Assembly: GCA_905250125.1 (NCBI GenBank)
Contig: CAJNOL010000695.1
Coordinates: forward strand, 46,633 to 110,632
DNA from: Rotaria sordida
Taxonomy: Eukaryota > Rotifera > Eurotatoria > Philodinida > Philodinidae
Direction of reading: 5' to 3'
Length of the DNA stretch: 64,000 bases
Made by a program: the position numbers and the translations under genes. Below, one piece after another: positions 50,301 through 61,351 of this stretch; the first letter of the stretch is position 1; every line of letters begins with the position of its first letter. A model generated the notes under the pieces. It ran no database searches and was not told where the DNA came from. It saw only the letters and a list, made by a program, of their open reading frames with translations.

Positions 50301-53300
50301 GAAATGTTGTGTTTATTTTTGCTCAAGAGTAGTAAAGTACTTTCTGAAAGATTCAATAGATTTTTTTTTTACCCTATAGATCTCTTTTTGAACATGCTAA
50401 ACGTTGTCAGAATCGATCGTTTTGTAGAATGAACACTTCTCTACAAAATGTGATATTGCACTATACTGTAGCTTTTATTCAAGCATTTTTTCAAGAACTT
50501 CTTTTCAACGTAAAACGGTTGTTGGTTTTTGACAAATGAATATTTACGAAAAACGAAAATTGAGGTGCCTTGTCGAAAGATAAAGTGCGTTTTTTAGGGT
50601 AGCTTTCAATCTATTAGCTGATATATAAATAAAGAATCCATCTTTTCAGTTTCAAATCGTAAGAGTGAAAACACGAAAACTTTTCGTCTAAACTAATTTT
50701 TGAACTTTTCAAAGACTATTTGCTCTTGATTTGTCAGAAATACTTTCTAGCGTATCAGAAGTAAACAAAAATTTTATTCAAAAACATTCCGATCACTTGT
50801 TATATTAAATAGAAAGACTTAAGACATCTTGCTTTTAATGATGCATTCACGAACTTTTCATCCTTCTTCTCGACATACTTTTTGTTGTAATTGTCGTTGT
50901 TTGTGTATGTTCCTTTGTAATTTTTTTCGTTGGATATTTTCGATCAAAACAACCTTTAATTGATAAAGTAACATTCAATGGTGCATAATCATCATTTGTT
51001 TCCAATAATGAAATACGTATAAATCTCACATGAAGTCTTTTCTTTGAATTTAATATAACTTTCATTGTTGTTGTTTTTTCCCAAAATAATCGTTTATGAT
51101 ATTTATCAAATAATTCAACAATTATTTTTCTTACATTTGTTCGATTTAATAAATAATCAGGAATAGATATTTCATTAATACGAGATAAGATATTATTATG
51201 AATACGAATATCAATAATAGCTTGTGATGTATTATATGTAACTCCACCATAACCTTGTAATAAATGACCATAAGTAGAATTTATTGGACGAGTACCACCT
51301 AATTTTGCTATAACTCTCTTTGTATAAAATGAATTCATTGCATCGATTTGTGTACATTTTTCTATAAGAAAGAATAAATTAAATAAATTAAAGGTACCGA
51401 CAATTTGAAATACAAGTATAGTTAAACCATTTTTTTTTGTTTTTAGTGAAAATTAGATTAGAAAAGTTATGTTCGAATTTTGAATTGTAGATAAAAAAAA
51501 AAGAAATTTTTTTACTTTTTTTAAGTATTTTTGTTTGTTTAAAACAAGCTTGAAATAGAAGAGTAACATTTTTTGGTGGTCGATTATCATTGGTATCTAA
51601 TATTTCAAGTTTGAATAATCGAATTTGTTGTAAAAGAGTTTCTTGTATTGGAAATTTATTAATTATTGGTGATAATAATGATTGTTTACTATCGGTTGAT
51701 AATATTTTATATTGACCAATAGGTTGTCTTTGTTTATTAAGAAATATTAATTGAAATCGATTAATATTACTTGGTCGAAGAATTTGAAATTTAATAAGTT
51801 TTTTTATTTTTGTATTTGGTTTTAATGGAAGTATAATAGTAACTATAGTTGATGGAGTATTAACCAAAAATTCAATACCTTTTTTACCAGGATTTAAATC
51901 CGAAATAGAACCAATAATAGGAGTAGAAAATTCTGGTTTTGAAATATATCGATCATCTATAAGAGCTGATTGAATATCACATGTTGGCTCAGGTGTTGTG
52001 GAAATATGCTTAGAGTCTATTCTCGGAATAAGCGGAGTAACAAAGATGCCTGTTGTAGAAGGTACAGGAGTGGTAATGGTACCAGTTGTGAAAGGCATTG
52101 GAGTAGTAGTAGTGACTTTTATACCCATAATAGGAATGTGAGTTGAAACAGCTGTTGTTGTTAAGGCTATTCGAGAAATCAAAATAAGAATTATTTTATG
52201 AAAAAATAAACATTGAAATTATTTTCAATCTTAATTTTTTTGGCAATTAGAAAACAAAATTCAAATAAACCTTTACATTGATAAATAATTCTTAAGTTTA
52301 AGAAAATCATCTATTGTTTTAACTTACGTAAACAATCTGGATGTGTTTCATCTTCACCTTTCGAACAATGTCGTATTCCATCACATAAGAAAGTTCTATT
52401 TAAACATTTTCCATCTAAACATGTATATTCATCTTTAGCACAATTTGCTGTACAATTATATTCATCTGTTCCATCAATACAATCTGATATTCCATCACAT
52501 ACACGTTTTGAATCAATACATTGACATGTATGAATACATGAAAATAATGATGTACATGTGCATAATGAACAACCTAATTCATCTGATCCATCATTACAAT
52601 CTTTATGTGCATCACATCGTTGTTCAATAGGTAAACAATTGAAATTATCACGACATTGAAAATAACGTCCACTTAATATATCACATTGCTTAAGTTCTGC
52701 ATAGAAGAAAAAATTCATTGAAATTAAATCAAAAATTTAAGATAATATTCATGATGAATTTGACTTAGACATGACTGGGGTCAGTCGTTTTTGGTCTCGG
52801 TTCCGCCAGGACCGAAAGTGTCCTACATTTATCTATTTAGAACATACGAGTCGTGACAATGTGCCATTCGACATAAGTTTTATACGACCATAATAGACAT
52901 CGATCCTAATGACAAAGTGTTGATCCTGAAACCGGGATCATCTTGTCTATACCTACTATTCATTTCAAAATATGATTTGCTCCACTGTGTGTTTTGAATA
53001 ACTTTTGATAGAAGCATCTTAGAGACTTGTGGTTTTCGCCATTCAAGAGAGAAGACTTGGGGCTAGAGTTCATCGTGCCCTATCTGGACTCGTCCGGGTC
53101 TGGATTCGGATTCAAAGATTCTTTAAACCCGATGAGCTTTACTCGAAGCCATCAAAATTTGATTGGCCAGTAATTGATCAATCAAATTTTGATGACCCCG
53201 AATCTTCTCTCGCAGAGTGAAAGCCGCAAATCTCTATCATGTTTGTATCGAAAGTTATTCAAAGTACATTATATTTTGAAATGGATAGTAGTTCGACTAC

Positions 53301-56300
53301 TCAAAAGTGATATAAATGACTCGTCCTTGGAAACCAATCTTGGGCCAGGTACATTCGAATCACATGAAATTTTCAGAATATGTTGGGTCTATAATGGAGA
53401 GGCTATGTTTAAATTTTCAGTCTTATACCATAAGATTTTCTGGAGATATTCAATAAATAAGGATCGAAAAAGCTCATGTGATAAGCTGAAATTCTCTTTG
53501 GGTCTACATCTCATATGTTTAATTTTTTTTTCATTTGAACGAGAATGTCAGACTGTAATGTCCTTTGTTTTTAATTTCTAACTTTTTTACGCGGAGAAAA
53601 ATGATGACAAGTTCTATACCTCGAAAAATGGTTCTCAATTTATAGAAGTGTTTCTTTATATATAAAAAAATAAAAACCTTGATTCAATTCGAAACTTACT
53701 ACAATCACCACTTTCATCGGAATCATCTTCATGACCACAATCAACTGTTCCATCACAAATCCATGATTTTGGTATACATAATTTACTTCTTGGACATTCG
53801 TATTCTTTACATGGTATTACATAAGCTATACATATATATATATAAAGAAATTCTAATAAAATGAAATAAAAAGATGTTTTTTAAACTTACAACAATTAAC
53901 TTCATCACTTCCATCTCGACAATCAGGTAAACCATCACATCGATGTGTTATATCAATACATTGTCCATTAGAACATTGATATGTATTTATTTTATCCAAA
54001 CATTGATATTGACATTTAGCTTCTAATTCATCACTACCATCTGAACAATCTTTTATTTGATCACATTTCCAATTTAATGGTATACATTGTCCATTAGATT
54101 TACATGTAAATTCATTACTTGTACAATTTGTTGTCAGACATGTTAAACTTTCAATACTATCACATCTAAATGAACCATTTAAACATTCACATTCATGATA
54201 ACATGTATTATTTTTTTTCATTATTATTCGACTATTTTGTGGATAAATATTATTATTATATAAACATGGACAACGATGAGGTTCAATACATTGACCATTA
54301 TTATCCATAACTTGACCATTTTGACAAAAACATCCATCGGCACAACCTGAATCAGCTATACAACCACCATAATCATCGCCTTCAAAACATGTTTGTGGAC
54401 AAAGTGGACCACATGGCATATAAACTTTGCCAGAATCACATTGCATTGGACATCGATCGCATGTACGCCATTTAATTATTGGTGTTTTTATAATTGATTG
54501 ACATTCAGTAGCATATGCACTGAGAACAGTACAAACAGATGCGCAATCGCCACCATGATCAGCACTAAATTATAAAAAAAAAAAATTTCATTTTCTTTTT
54601 TTGTATAAAACTCCTCAACATAGTATTTCTTTATATGAGAGTGTGCAAAGAATTTCATATTTGTTATTGATACGAGAAAACAAATTTTTATAAAAATGGT
54701 TCCTCATGGAATTCTTTCTAGAGAATTTGCACAAATGTTCAAGTTTGGACAAAGGACTTGTGGCAATATTATATATTCTTTATTTAGAAAGATTTGATTA
54801 TGTAAGAATTTATTTAATCTCTAGAAGAAGATGATGAATGGACTTGAGCTTGAATGGAAAGTATGAATTTTCAGTCATTAAGTTAGTATTGAATTGAAAT
54901 TTTTGTTACGATTAACTTTACAACTAAGTGAATCTAAATGAAATTCCAGTAGAGGACGTCGTTTTCCAACGCTTTTCTACATCTTTCAATGGCTTTTATG
55001 GCGTAAAATGATTAAACAAGTGTCAATTAATGAATTTTTATTGGCATTACTTACTGGCAAGCATCATAAAGGCATGCTTGATAATATTTTTCAATTAAAT
55101 GCGTTTCCATTTTTTCAATACAAATCTCAAATGGATTATTGAATATACTTGTTTTTACTTTGATTAAATCACATTGATTTTGTGCCCATGTACGTCTTTG
55201 TGCATGAGCAGGGCTATCACCACATGGATCATTATTTGTCGATTGATTTTTTTCTGATGTACATTGTATTGATGTTTGCCATGATTGTGCCATATCAAAT
55301 ACATTTACTTGTGATGCACCATCTGCACTTTTAAAATCATCATCAAAATTATCATTATTACTTCCACATAAACCAGACATTTCTTTATTTGATTGAACAG
55401 TAATATCAATATATGTTTGACCATCCCATTTAATAAGAAAATCATCTGTTTTAATAATTGTATATATACCTGATTGATAAATATATATATTACCAAATTT
55501 AATTGGTTGAATTTGATAATTTGATAATTCAATATTATTGAAAAGTATTGGACGATCACGTATAAGATCAATAGTAACTCCATTATATTCAATAAGAAGA
55601 TTTTTTGAACATATTTGTCCATTCATACCACATGGAATATTTTGTGTTAGAATACGAAATAAATTATTTAAATCTTTAACTAATATATATTGACATAGAC
55701 CAGGAAAATTATAATAAAGACCATCAAATGTTTGATAATGTGAATGACCAAATGTAGTACATGTTTTCGTACATAAAATTTTTTGACATGACCATAAACC
55801 ACCTTTTTGACATGTACAATTTTGACAACCATGATCATTTTGTATAATTGTTTCATTTTCAGTATAATATTGACGATTATATTGACATGGACATTGTTCA
55901 ATTGAAATACATTTTTGTTCATGTGATGTTAAATCAAGAAGAATTTTTCCTGGTGGACATACACAACCAGGACCATATAAACCACAATCATAATGAGATA
56001 AATAATTCATACATGTTCGAGGACATAATGTTGCATTTAATGAATAAACTTGTGTTGAACTACATTGATTTTGATCAAATGAATTACATTGTAATGAACC
56101 ATGTGAACATGAACAATTTGATACAATTGGAGTTTGAATAAGAAGAGAATGTAATGGATGAATATATTGTTCAGATTGAGATTCATAGCAAGGACATTCA
56201 TCTTGAAATTGACAAACATGCGAATGTTCATCATAAAATTGATCTAATTCACATGTACAACCTATTGAGAAAAACAAATATGATTATATCAAACCTGATG

Positions 56301-59300
56301 TCATACGGTTATTTGAACTATCACCAGTATTCCGATAGTACATTGCCAGTCAGAAAACAACTATCATCGAAAGATTTACCCGCAATTTTTGTTCGGTTAG
56401 AATCACATAGGATACCGATTAGAATTCGAGTAAAGAATAGAGCGTACAAAAATCGCATATTGGCTCCTCGACTTTCTGTTGTCTTCACTTCAGTTTTCAT
56501 ACGAATTTTGATAGAACTCGTCGAGTTGAGTACTTTTTGTGACGTAACTTGATATCCAAAATGCAAAGCTAAAAGAATATTATGGTGTCAACTTTTGGCT
56601 TTTATACTCTATTTTTCCATCCGCTGTCTGGTCTCGACTTCATCTACCGTACGAGAGCAAAATAAGCGCTTTTACACTTGCAATCTAAAGATGACATCGT
56701 GGTCCTCTTTCTTAAAAATATTACTTCTTTCGGTCAAGTCTTGCTAGAGTTATAGACCAAAAATGGACTTCTTAAAAGGCTTCACATAAGAATCAAGCAC
56801 TTGACTACTATAACATATTGTCCTTAGCTAGAACACGGGAAAAACAACCATCATCATTTTTTCAGCACAGCTGATCCTTCGTGTAAGCAGCAAACCTTAT
56901 CGATTAGTTTTCAAATATTGATTAGATAAGATACTCCACAAGAGCACATATTTCAAAATAGAAGTCCCCATTTTGACTAAAATCAGGGCTATATTGAGTG
57001 CCTTAGTCGAGTTAAAAAATCCAACATCAGCATTGCAAATGGATTCTATCCATGTGTGTTTCAAAACGTTCTGACTACTTTTATTTTTGTCGAAAAAAAT
57101 CATTGGAGATCTCTCTCAGGGATAGATCAAAAACTGAATTCAATCAAAACGTCGCTCTTGTATTATTCATCTATTTGTTTTGGAGCTTTTGTTTGCTGTT
57201 TAACAATTCAGAGCTTCCTTTCTAATAGACAAGCTAATGTTTTGATTGAATTCATTTTTTGACTTACCCCTGTGGAAGACCTGACTGTTTTTTTTGACGA
57301 ATATAAAAAATGCCGAAACGTTTTGCAACATGCATAGATAGAATCCATTTATGACACTGAACATGATGCTGATGTTAGGATTAATCGACTCGGTTAGGGA
57401 CATTCTATATATTCCTGGTTTCAGTCAAAATCGATACTTTGATGGCAATCTGTGCCTTCATGAGATGTCTTGTCCGATCGATATTTGAAATCTAACTAGG
57501 AAGATTTGTTGCTTATATAAAGGACTAACTTGACTGAAAAAATGATGATAGTTATTTTTTCCGTTCTCGAGATATGGGCAACATGCTACAGTAGTCAACT
57601 GCTTAATACTGGTGTGAGGTCTCGTAAAAAGTGCATTTTTGGTCTATAACTCTAACAGGACTCAACTGAAAGAAGTAATATTTTTATTGAAAAGAGATCA
57701 CAATGCCATCTTTAGATTGTAGTATAAAAGATCTTATTTTGCTCTCGTACCGTAGAGTCGCCACTTGACAGCAGATGAAAAAGTAGAGGCAAAAGCCGAA
57801 AGTTGATGTCATAAGATTTTTTTCAGCGTTACATTGTGGAGACCATGTTCCGTCACAAAAAATACTCAGTTCGACGAATTTTATCGAAATCTGTAGGAAA
57901 CTTGAAGCGGGATAACAAAAAGTCGAGGAGCCAATTTGCAACCTTCTATGCTTCTGCTCTTCGTATAGAAGCAATTTATTATTATTGTCATGATGAGTGT
58001 CTCTTTTAATTGTTGGCGAGTTGTAATGATTACAACAAGGAAAATAAGATACTGTGTAATATTCTTCTGTTGGACTTTTTCCTTTTTAATTTTGGTCGAC
58101 ATCAAGTAGCATCGATACAATTTTAACTGTTAGAGTTATAAGTCACTAAGATTTGCTAAGAAATATTAGCGAGATTATCAACACAATTGATAATTTTTCT
58201 CTATTTATAATAAGCTCGATTAAACACAATTACAATTTCATAAATTTTTCCAACCTGGTAAACATTGATTTACACAAGATGATGGCATTAGATCAATATC
58301 AGTACAAGATGATTGACATTCTGATACACATTCTGTATAATCTGCTCGACTTGTTAAACCACATTGACCATAATTGATTGTTTGACATGTATTAGCTAAT
58401 GTTTCATTACTCATCCAATCGATAATAATACCTTTTAAAGCACATGCATGAGCTAATGCTGTTATAACTGAACATTTAACTTGATCACGATGAGTAGTTG
58501 ATTGATCTTCACATAAATCTCGTATACAAGATGTAAGAAAAAATGTTGGATCAATAATTAATGGTGAACAAGTTGAGAATATTGAATTTTTTAATAGATT
58601 TGTACATTCAATTCTTGCACTATGTTCATTCTAAATTAATAAAATTATACTTTAAAATCAAAGAAGAAATGAAAATTCCTACAGCTGGAAAATTAAAACA
58701 AGTATCAATTTGTTGATCAGGTATGGAACATGATGAAGCAAGATAAGCATTTGCAAATGTAACTAAATTTGTTTCAATGACATTATTCGGTGTTAGAAAA
58801 TCCTAAAATTTCAAAAAAAAATTTTTCTTTTCCGTATATATTTATAACAATAAGAAATCAACAGACATCATTTGCTACATAATTAAATGTTCCACAAAGA
58901 CCACGAACTCGATTAAAAAATGATGGATGTAATTTAATATAAATACGTGATGTTAATGGGTCAAAATGTAATACAACAGTTGATTGAAAATCTAGTGTAA
59001 ACAAGAATAAACCTTTCCTATATATATATATGATTTATTATTTAAACTAACTTCGAACTTCAATAAATACTGTTGATGCACGTCGAATAATAACATCATC
59101 AGTTTGATATGGTAAAGTATGACGAACTTTACCATTGACAAGTACACTATCTTGACGAAATACTACTTTACTATCAAGTATTTGAATATTTAATTCATTT
59201 CCTTCATTTGTATAAGTAATACGTAAATAATTGGATTGATCATTAGTCTAAAATTAGAAAAATTTCACTCAAATCTATTTCTCCGTAAGATAGAATTTCT

Positions 59301-61351
59301 TATTTCAATTCTAAAGATCAAAATATCTCATCATATATAATTTCAAAAGACAAAAAAAAAAATAAAATAAACAAACGAATTACTTCGACAAGAACTTGAT
59401 CACATTTGCTCATAAGTGCATACTGTTTACCATCAAATGTCAATATATTCATATTTCCAAGTACAAGACACGTTCTCGAACATGTTCGATTTGTACATAA
59501 CCATCGACCATGATCACATTTACTATAAAATACTCTTGCATTATATAATCAATTGAATAAAACAAACATTCAATTTACCAATTATTACAATCAATTGATA
59601 CTTGATCTCCAGATTGATATTGCATATTATTATATTGACATGTACATTGTTCAAGTGAAACACATTCATCTTGAAAACTATCATATACAGTTTCATTTGT
59701 ACATACACATCCGGAAGTACATTCATTAGTTTGTGTATGACATTGTGTAATTGTTGATGATGGATTTTGACATGTTCGACGACATGGTGAAGCACAATCA
59801 ACAAAAATTGTATTTTGTGATGAACATTGTTTTGCTAAGAACAAAAACAAAACAAAGAATGAAAGAAAATATTTAAAATAATATTAGAAAACTAATTGAC
59901 ATACAACATCCAGTTTCAGATCGCCATTGAATTTGAATATTATATTCTCGACATTCTTCAATAAATGCTTCCAATACTGGACATCGTACGGTTTCTAAAG
60001 ATGTCTCCTTGAGCATTGCTGAACATACATCATTTAAACATGTTTCATAGAAATATTGTGGATCGATCTATATGCACATATCGAAAAAAAAAAGTGTATT
60101 TATTTGAATAGATATTCTCATTTGTTTACTTTTTTAAAACACGATTGAAATATTTCCGATTGATTAGTTAATGAAATACATTCATCAATAGCTTCTGAAG
60201 TTATTAAACAATTGTTTACGACTCGTGGAACATCCGGACACTTAAGAAAAGTATGACAAATTTTATTAATAATAATAATAATAAATTCTTACACTTTGAT
60301 ATAATTTCCATTGATTTCCAAACTCTACTGGCATTGTTGTAATGAGACCAGTTGTTGATAATTTCAAATCATCATCTTTATTATTATTATAATCTCCACA
60401 AAGACCTGTTAAAATTTGATCATTCATAAAATTTTCATCTAATTCAATAATTATTGTTGATTGTTCTTGTTCTTGATTATAAATTTTTAATCGAATACCA
60501 TTTGTAAAATATAAATCAAGAAGATTTTTTTCTTGTTGTTGAATTATTAAATTTGATGGATATGATGTAAGATTAGTTAAATTTGTATCTGTTATTTCTA
60601 ATATTTTACCAGCAATAACAATTGTTAATTTCTAAGAAAAGAAAATAATTCTATTAAAAGAGAAACAAAAATTATGTAAATACTTTTTGACAAGAATTTT
60701 TTGTTGTTGTACAATTTATAAATTGAATATTAATTTGCCATGATATTGAACCAGTTAATTTATATGTACAACTATTAAAATAGAATAAAAATCATTTTGA
60801 TTGTGAAATGATTAATTATATTTACCTGCCCGGAAATTGATAATATGTTCCATCAAATGTTCGAATATGATCTCGACCCCATAAATGACAAATTGCCAAT
60901 GATTGTTGACCTATGATCATAAAGACAAAAAACTGTTAGCGAAATCCTCATGGGATTAAAATATGAAACACGATGTAGTTGTTGGTGCTAATTACATGAA
61001 AATTATTTTATTCTATCTATTTCGGGATACATTTCTTCACCATCCTCCTTTTACTTAGTCCCTCGGAAATGCAATAAGAAGATAGTTCATATACTAAAAT
61101 GAAATGTTACTCATATACAGTCTTTGATCGTATATTGACAATGCCTGTTACGGTCTGTTGACCCCGACTGGCATGATCTGTTGAGAGTACGCAAATTTGT
61201 ACTCCGTATATCCTCAACATTTCTTTTAGATCGTGTTTTGCAAAAATGAATAGATAAAAATAAGATTGATCAAAACTTACCAATAGAATTGTCTGGTTGA
61301 TCACAAGCGAGACCTTGCCATCCTTCGCAACAAATTGTTTTGTTTTCTTGT
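37969..61351 (-). CDS. SCO-spondin-like giant extracellular protein, 5' end outside window
   Basis: A secreted multidomain matrix protein. Thirty-three exons (61351 down to 37969) join in a single frame of 11,323 nt, 3,773 residues plus stop, although introns use all three phases; this supports the model strongly. Domain order: end of an EMI domain (CCEGWQGLACDQ); three VWD-C8-TIL units; six LDL-receptor class A repeats; ten F5/8C-like modules separated by Thr/Pro-rich linkers; five thrombospondin type 1 repeats with a TIL and VWC-like piece; C-terminal cystine knot. This is the order known for SCO-spondin, the Reissner-fibre protein of chordates. The first exon(s) with the signal peptide lie beyond 64000 or were lost. 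Large introns (39649-40956, 45112-47391, 48627-50878, 52697-53699, 56262-58254) carry repeats. Hemolectin/mucin-like proteins are the alternative, but LDLa plus F5/8C plus TSP1 favour SCO-spondin. Entries for the domain blocks follow. Confidence 0.88.
39061..39090 (-). promoter_or_regulatory. Duplicated 5' splice site in the SCO-spondin-like gene
   Basis: The 20-bp segment TTTTTACTTACGGCAGATC is repeated in near-tandem, so on the minus strand CTGCC|GTAAGT occurs twice, 20 nt apart. Use of the upstream (exon-proximal) copy at 39086-39087 keeps the frame with the next exon. Use of the second adds 20 nt and shifts it. Confidence 0.7.
41445..52166 (-). CDS. SCO-spondin-like gene, tandem array of ten F5/8C-like modules (exons 17-26)
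   Basis: Exons: 51516-52166, 50879-51361, 48320-48626 with 47953-48167, 47392-47883, 44641-45111, 44090-44578, 43491-44033, 42086-42988 (two modules), 41445-41966. Each module is about 135-150 residues. It opens with a Cys followed by hydrophobic/acidic residues (CADIDAM, CHEIDMM, CTILDAM, CTQIDAM) and closes in a strand ending in Cys (NVTLSIKGCF, NIRLSIKGCF, NVRLSIRGCF, NIILNIDGCF). A middle strand pattern of NVK-x(2)-x-[IV] type follows. Paired terminal cysteines around a beta sandwich fit an F5/8C (discoidin-like) fold, and vertebrate SCO-spondin has this domain at this place. Thr-rich linkers (for example TTTIQPTISTP) suggest O-glycosylation. The fold call is inference; the repeat itself is directly visible. 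Confidence 0.75.
45569..47292. repeat. Composite foldback repeats in the intron between modules 4 and 5
   Basis: Three nested or adjacent inverted repeats. The outer arms (45569-45730 and about 47140-47292) pair, for example AGTTTCTGAACAACATATTT with the complement near 47280. An inner palindrome lies at about 45978-46297 (GATTTTTCAACAAAAAAGCT paired with the AACTTTTTTGTTGAAAAATCC region), and another at about 46384-46980 (CACCAACTGATACTCTCTGT paired with the complement of AGGGTATCAGTTGGTGAGG). Together they fill most of a 2.3-kb intron. No coding sequence. Confidence 0.75.
52328..53825 (-). CDS. SCO-spondin-like gene, LDLa repeats 3-6 (exons 15-16)
   Basis: Exon 15 (53700-53825) encodes one LDLa repeat (ICDGTVDCGHEDDSDE). 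Exon 16 (52328-52696) encodes three (DCNDGSDELGC, DCIDGTDEYNC, HCSKGEDETHPDC). The sixth has Lys-Gly-Glu in place of Asp-Gly-Ser in the calcium cage, as some non-canonical LDLa repeats do. Both exons have phase-1 boundaries, so LDLa units could be added without frame damage. The intron between them (52697-53699) holds a dispersed repeat and a perfect 16-bp hairpin. Confidence 0.85.
53891..56261 (-). CDS. SCO-spondin-like gene, third VWD unit and first LDLa repeats (exons 13-14)
   Basis: Exon 13 (55055-56261) is the largest, 402 codons: end of the preceding TIL, another Cys-rich TIL with CVCPPGKILLD, then VWD3 (TFGHSHYQTFDGLYYNFPG to SGLCGSNNDNFDDDF) and most of a C8. Exon 14 (53891-54564) completes C8, adds a TIL (CGPLCPQTCFEG; GCFCQNGQVM) and two LDLa repeats with the calcium-cage DCSDGSDE and DCRDGSDE. 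A 490-bp intron separates the two exons. The 13-kb-long run of Asn/His/Met-rich plus-strand frames opposite these exons is antisense shadow. Confidence 0.88.
56440..57950. repeat. Foldback element of about 1.5 kb in the intron between exons 12 and 13
   Basis: Left arm (about 56440-57130) and right arm (about 57240-57950) are reverse complements, for example CGTACGAGAGCAAAATAAG at about 56648 pairs with the complement of CTTATTTTGCTCTCGTACCG at about 57733, and TGGTCTATAACTCTAACAGG at about 57640 with the complement of the 56740 segment. Diverged by substitutions and small gaps. No recognisable protein. Confidence 0.8.
58255..61351 (-). CDS. SCO-spondin-like gene, N-terminal block: EMI end and first two VWD-C8-TIL units (exons 1-12)
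   Basis: Exons: 61281-61351, 60826-60910, 60684-60771, 60293-60631, 60130-60240, 59905-60067, 59579-59834, 59384-59522, 59052-59247, 58867-58991, 58683-58802, 58255-58630. Exon 1 is EMI-like (QENKTICCEGWQGLACDQ). VWD1 starts CHLWGRDHIRTFDGTYYQFP and ends with the calcium-loop motif GLCGDYNNNKDDDL; its C8 (CPDVPRVVNNC...) and TIL (CASPCRRTCQNPSS; CTSGCVC) follow. VWD2 starts CLVLGNMNILTFDGKQYALM and ends GLCGTFNYVANDDF, followed by C8 and a TIL (CVSECQSSC). Two donors are unusual: GTCTGT after 58867 and GTTGGA after 58255. VWD units in this family drive disulphide-linked multimer assembly. Confidence 0.85.
60940..61150 (-). mobile_element. Dispersed repeat in the first visible intron of the SCO-spondin-like gene
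   Basis: On the minus strand it reads GTAACAGGCATTG, AAGTAAAAGGAGGATGG, CCCGAAATAGATAGAATAAAA and ends TTTCATATTTTAATCCCATG, matching the repeats in HMGCR intron 1 and CHPF intron 2. The start near 61150 is not sharply defined. It is in the same transcriptional sense as its host gene. Confidence 0.65.

Noticed and set aside
48650..50840. Palindrome in the large intron between modules 2 and 3
   Set aside because: Ends and inner segments were compared by eye in reverse complement and did not pair, unlike other big introns.
55848..56141. Plus-strand frame rich in Asn, His, Met, Tyr opposite a SCO-spondin-like exon
   Set aside because: It is the antisense shadow of the LDLa/TIL exon; similar frames appear opposite other long exons and have no start context or conserved motif.
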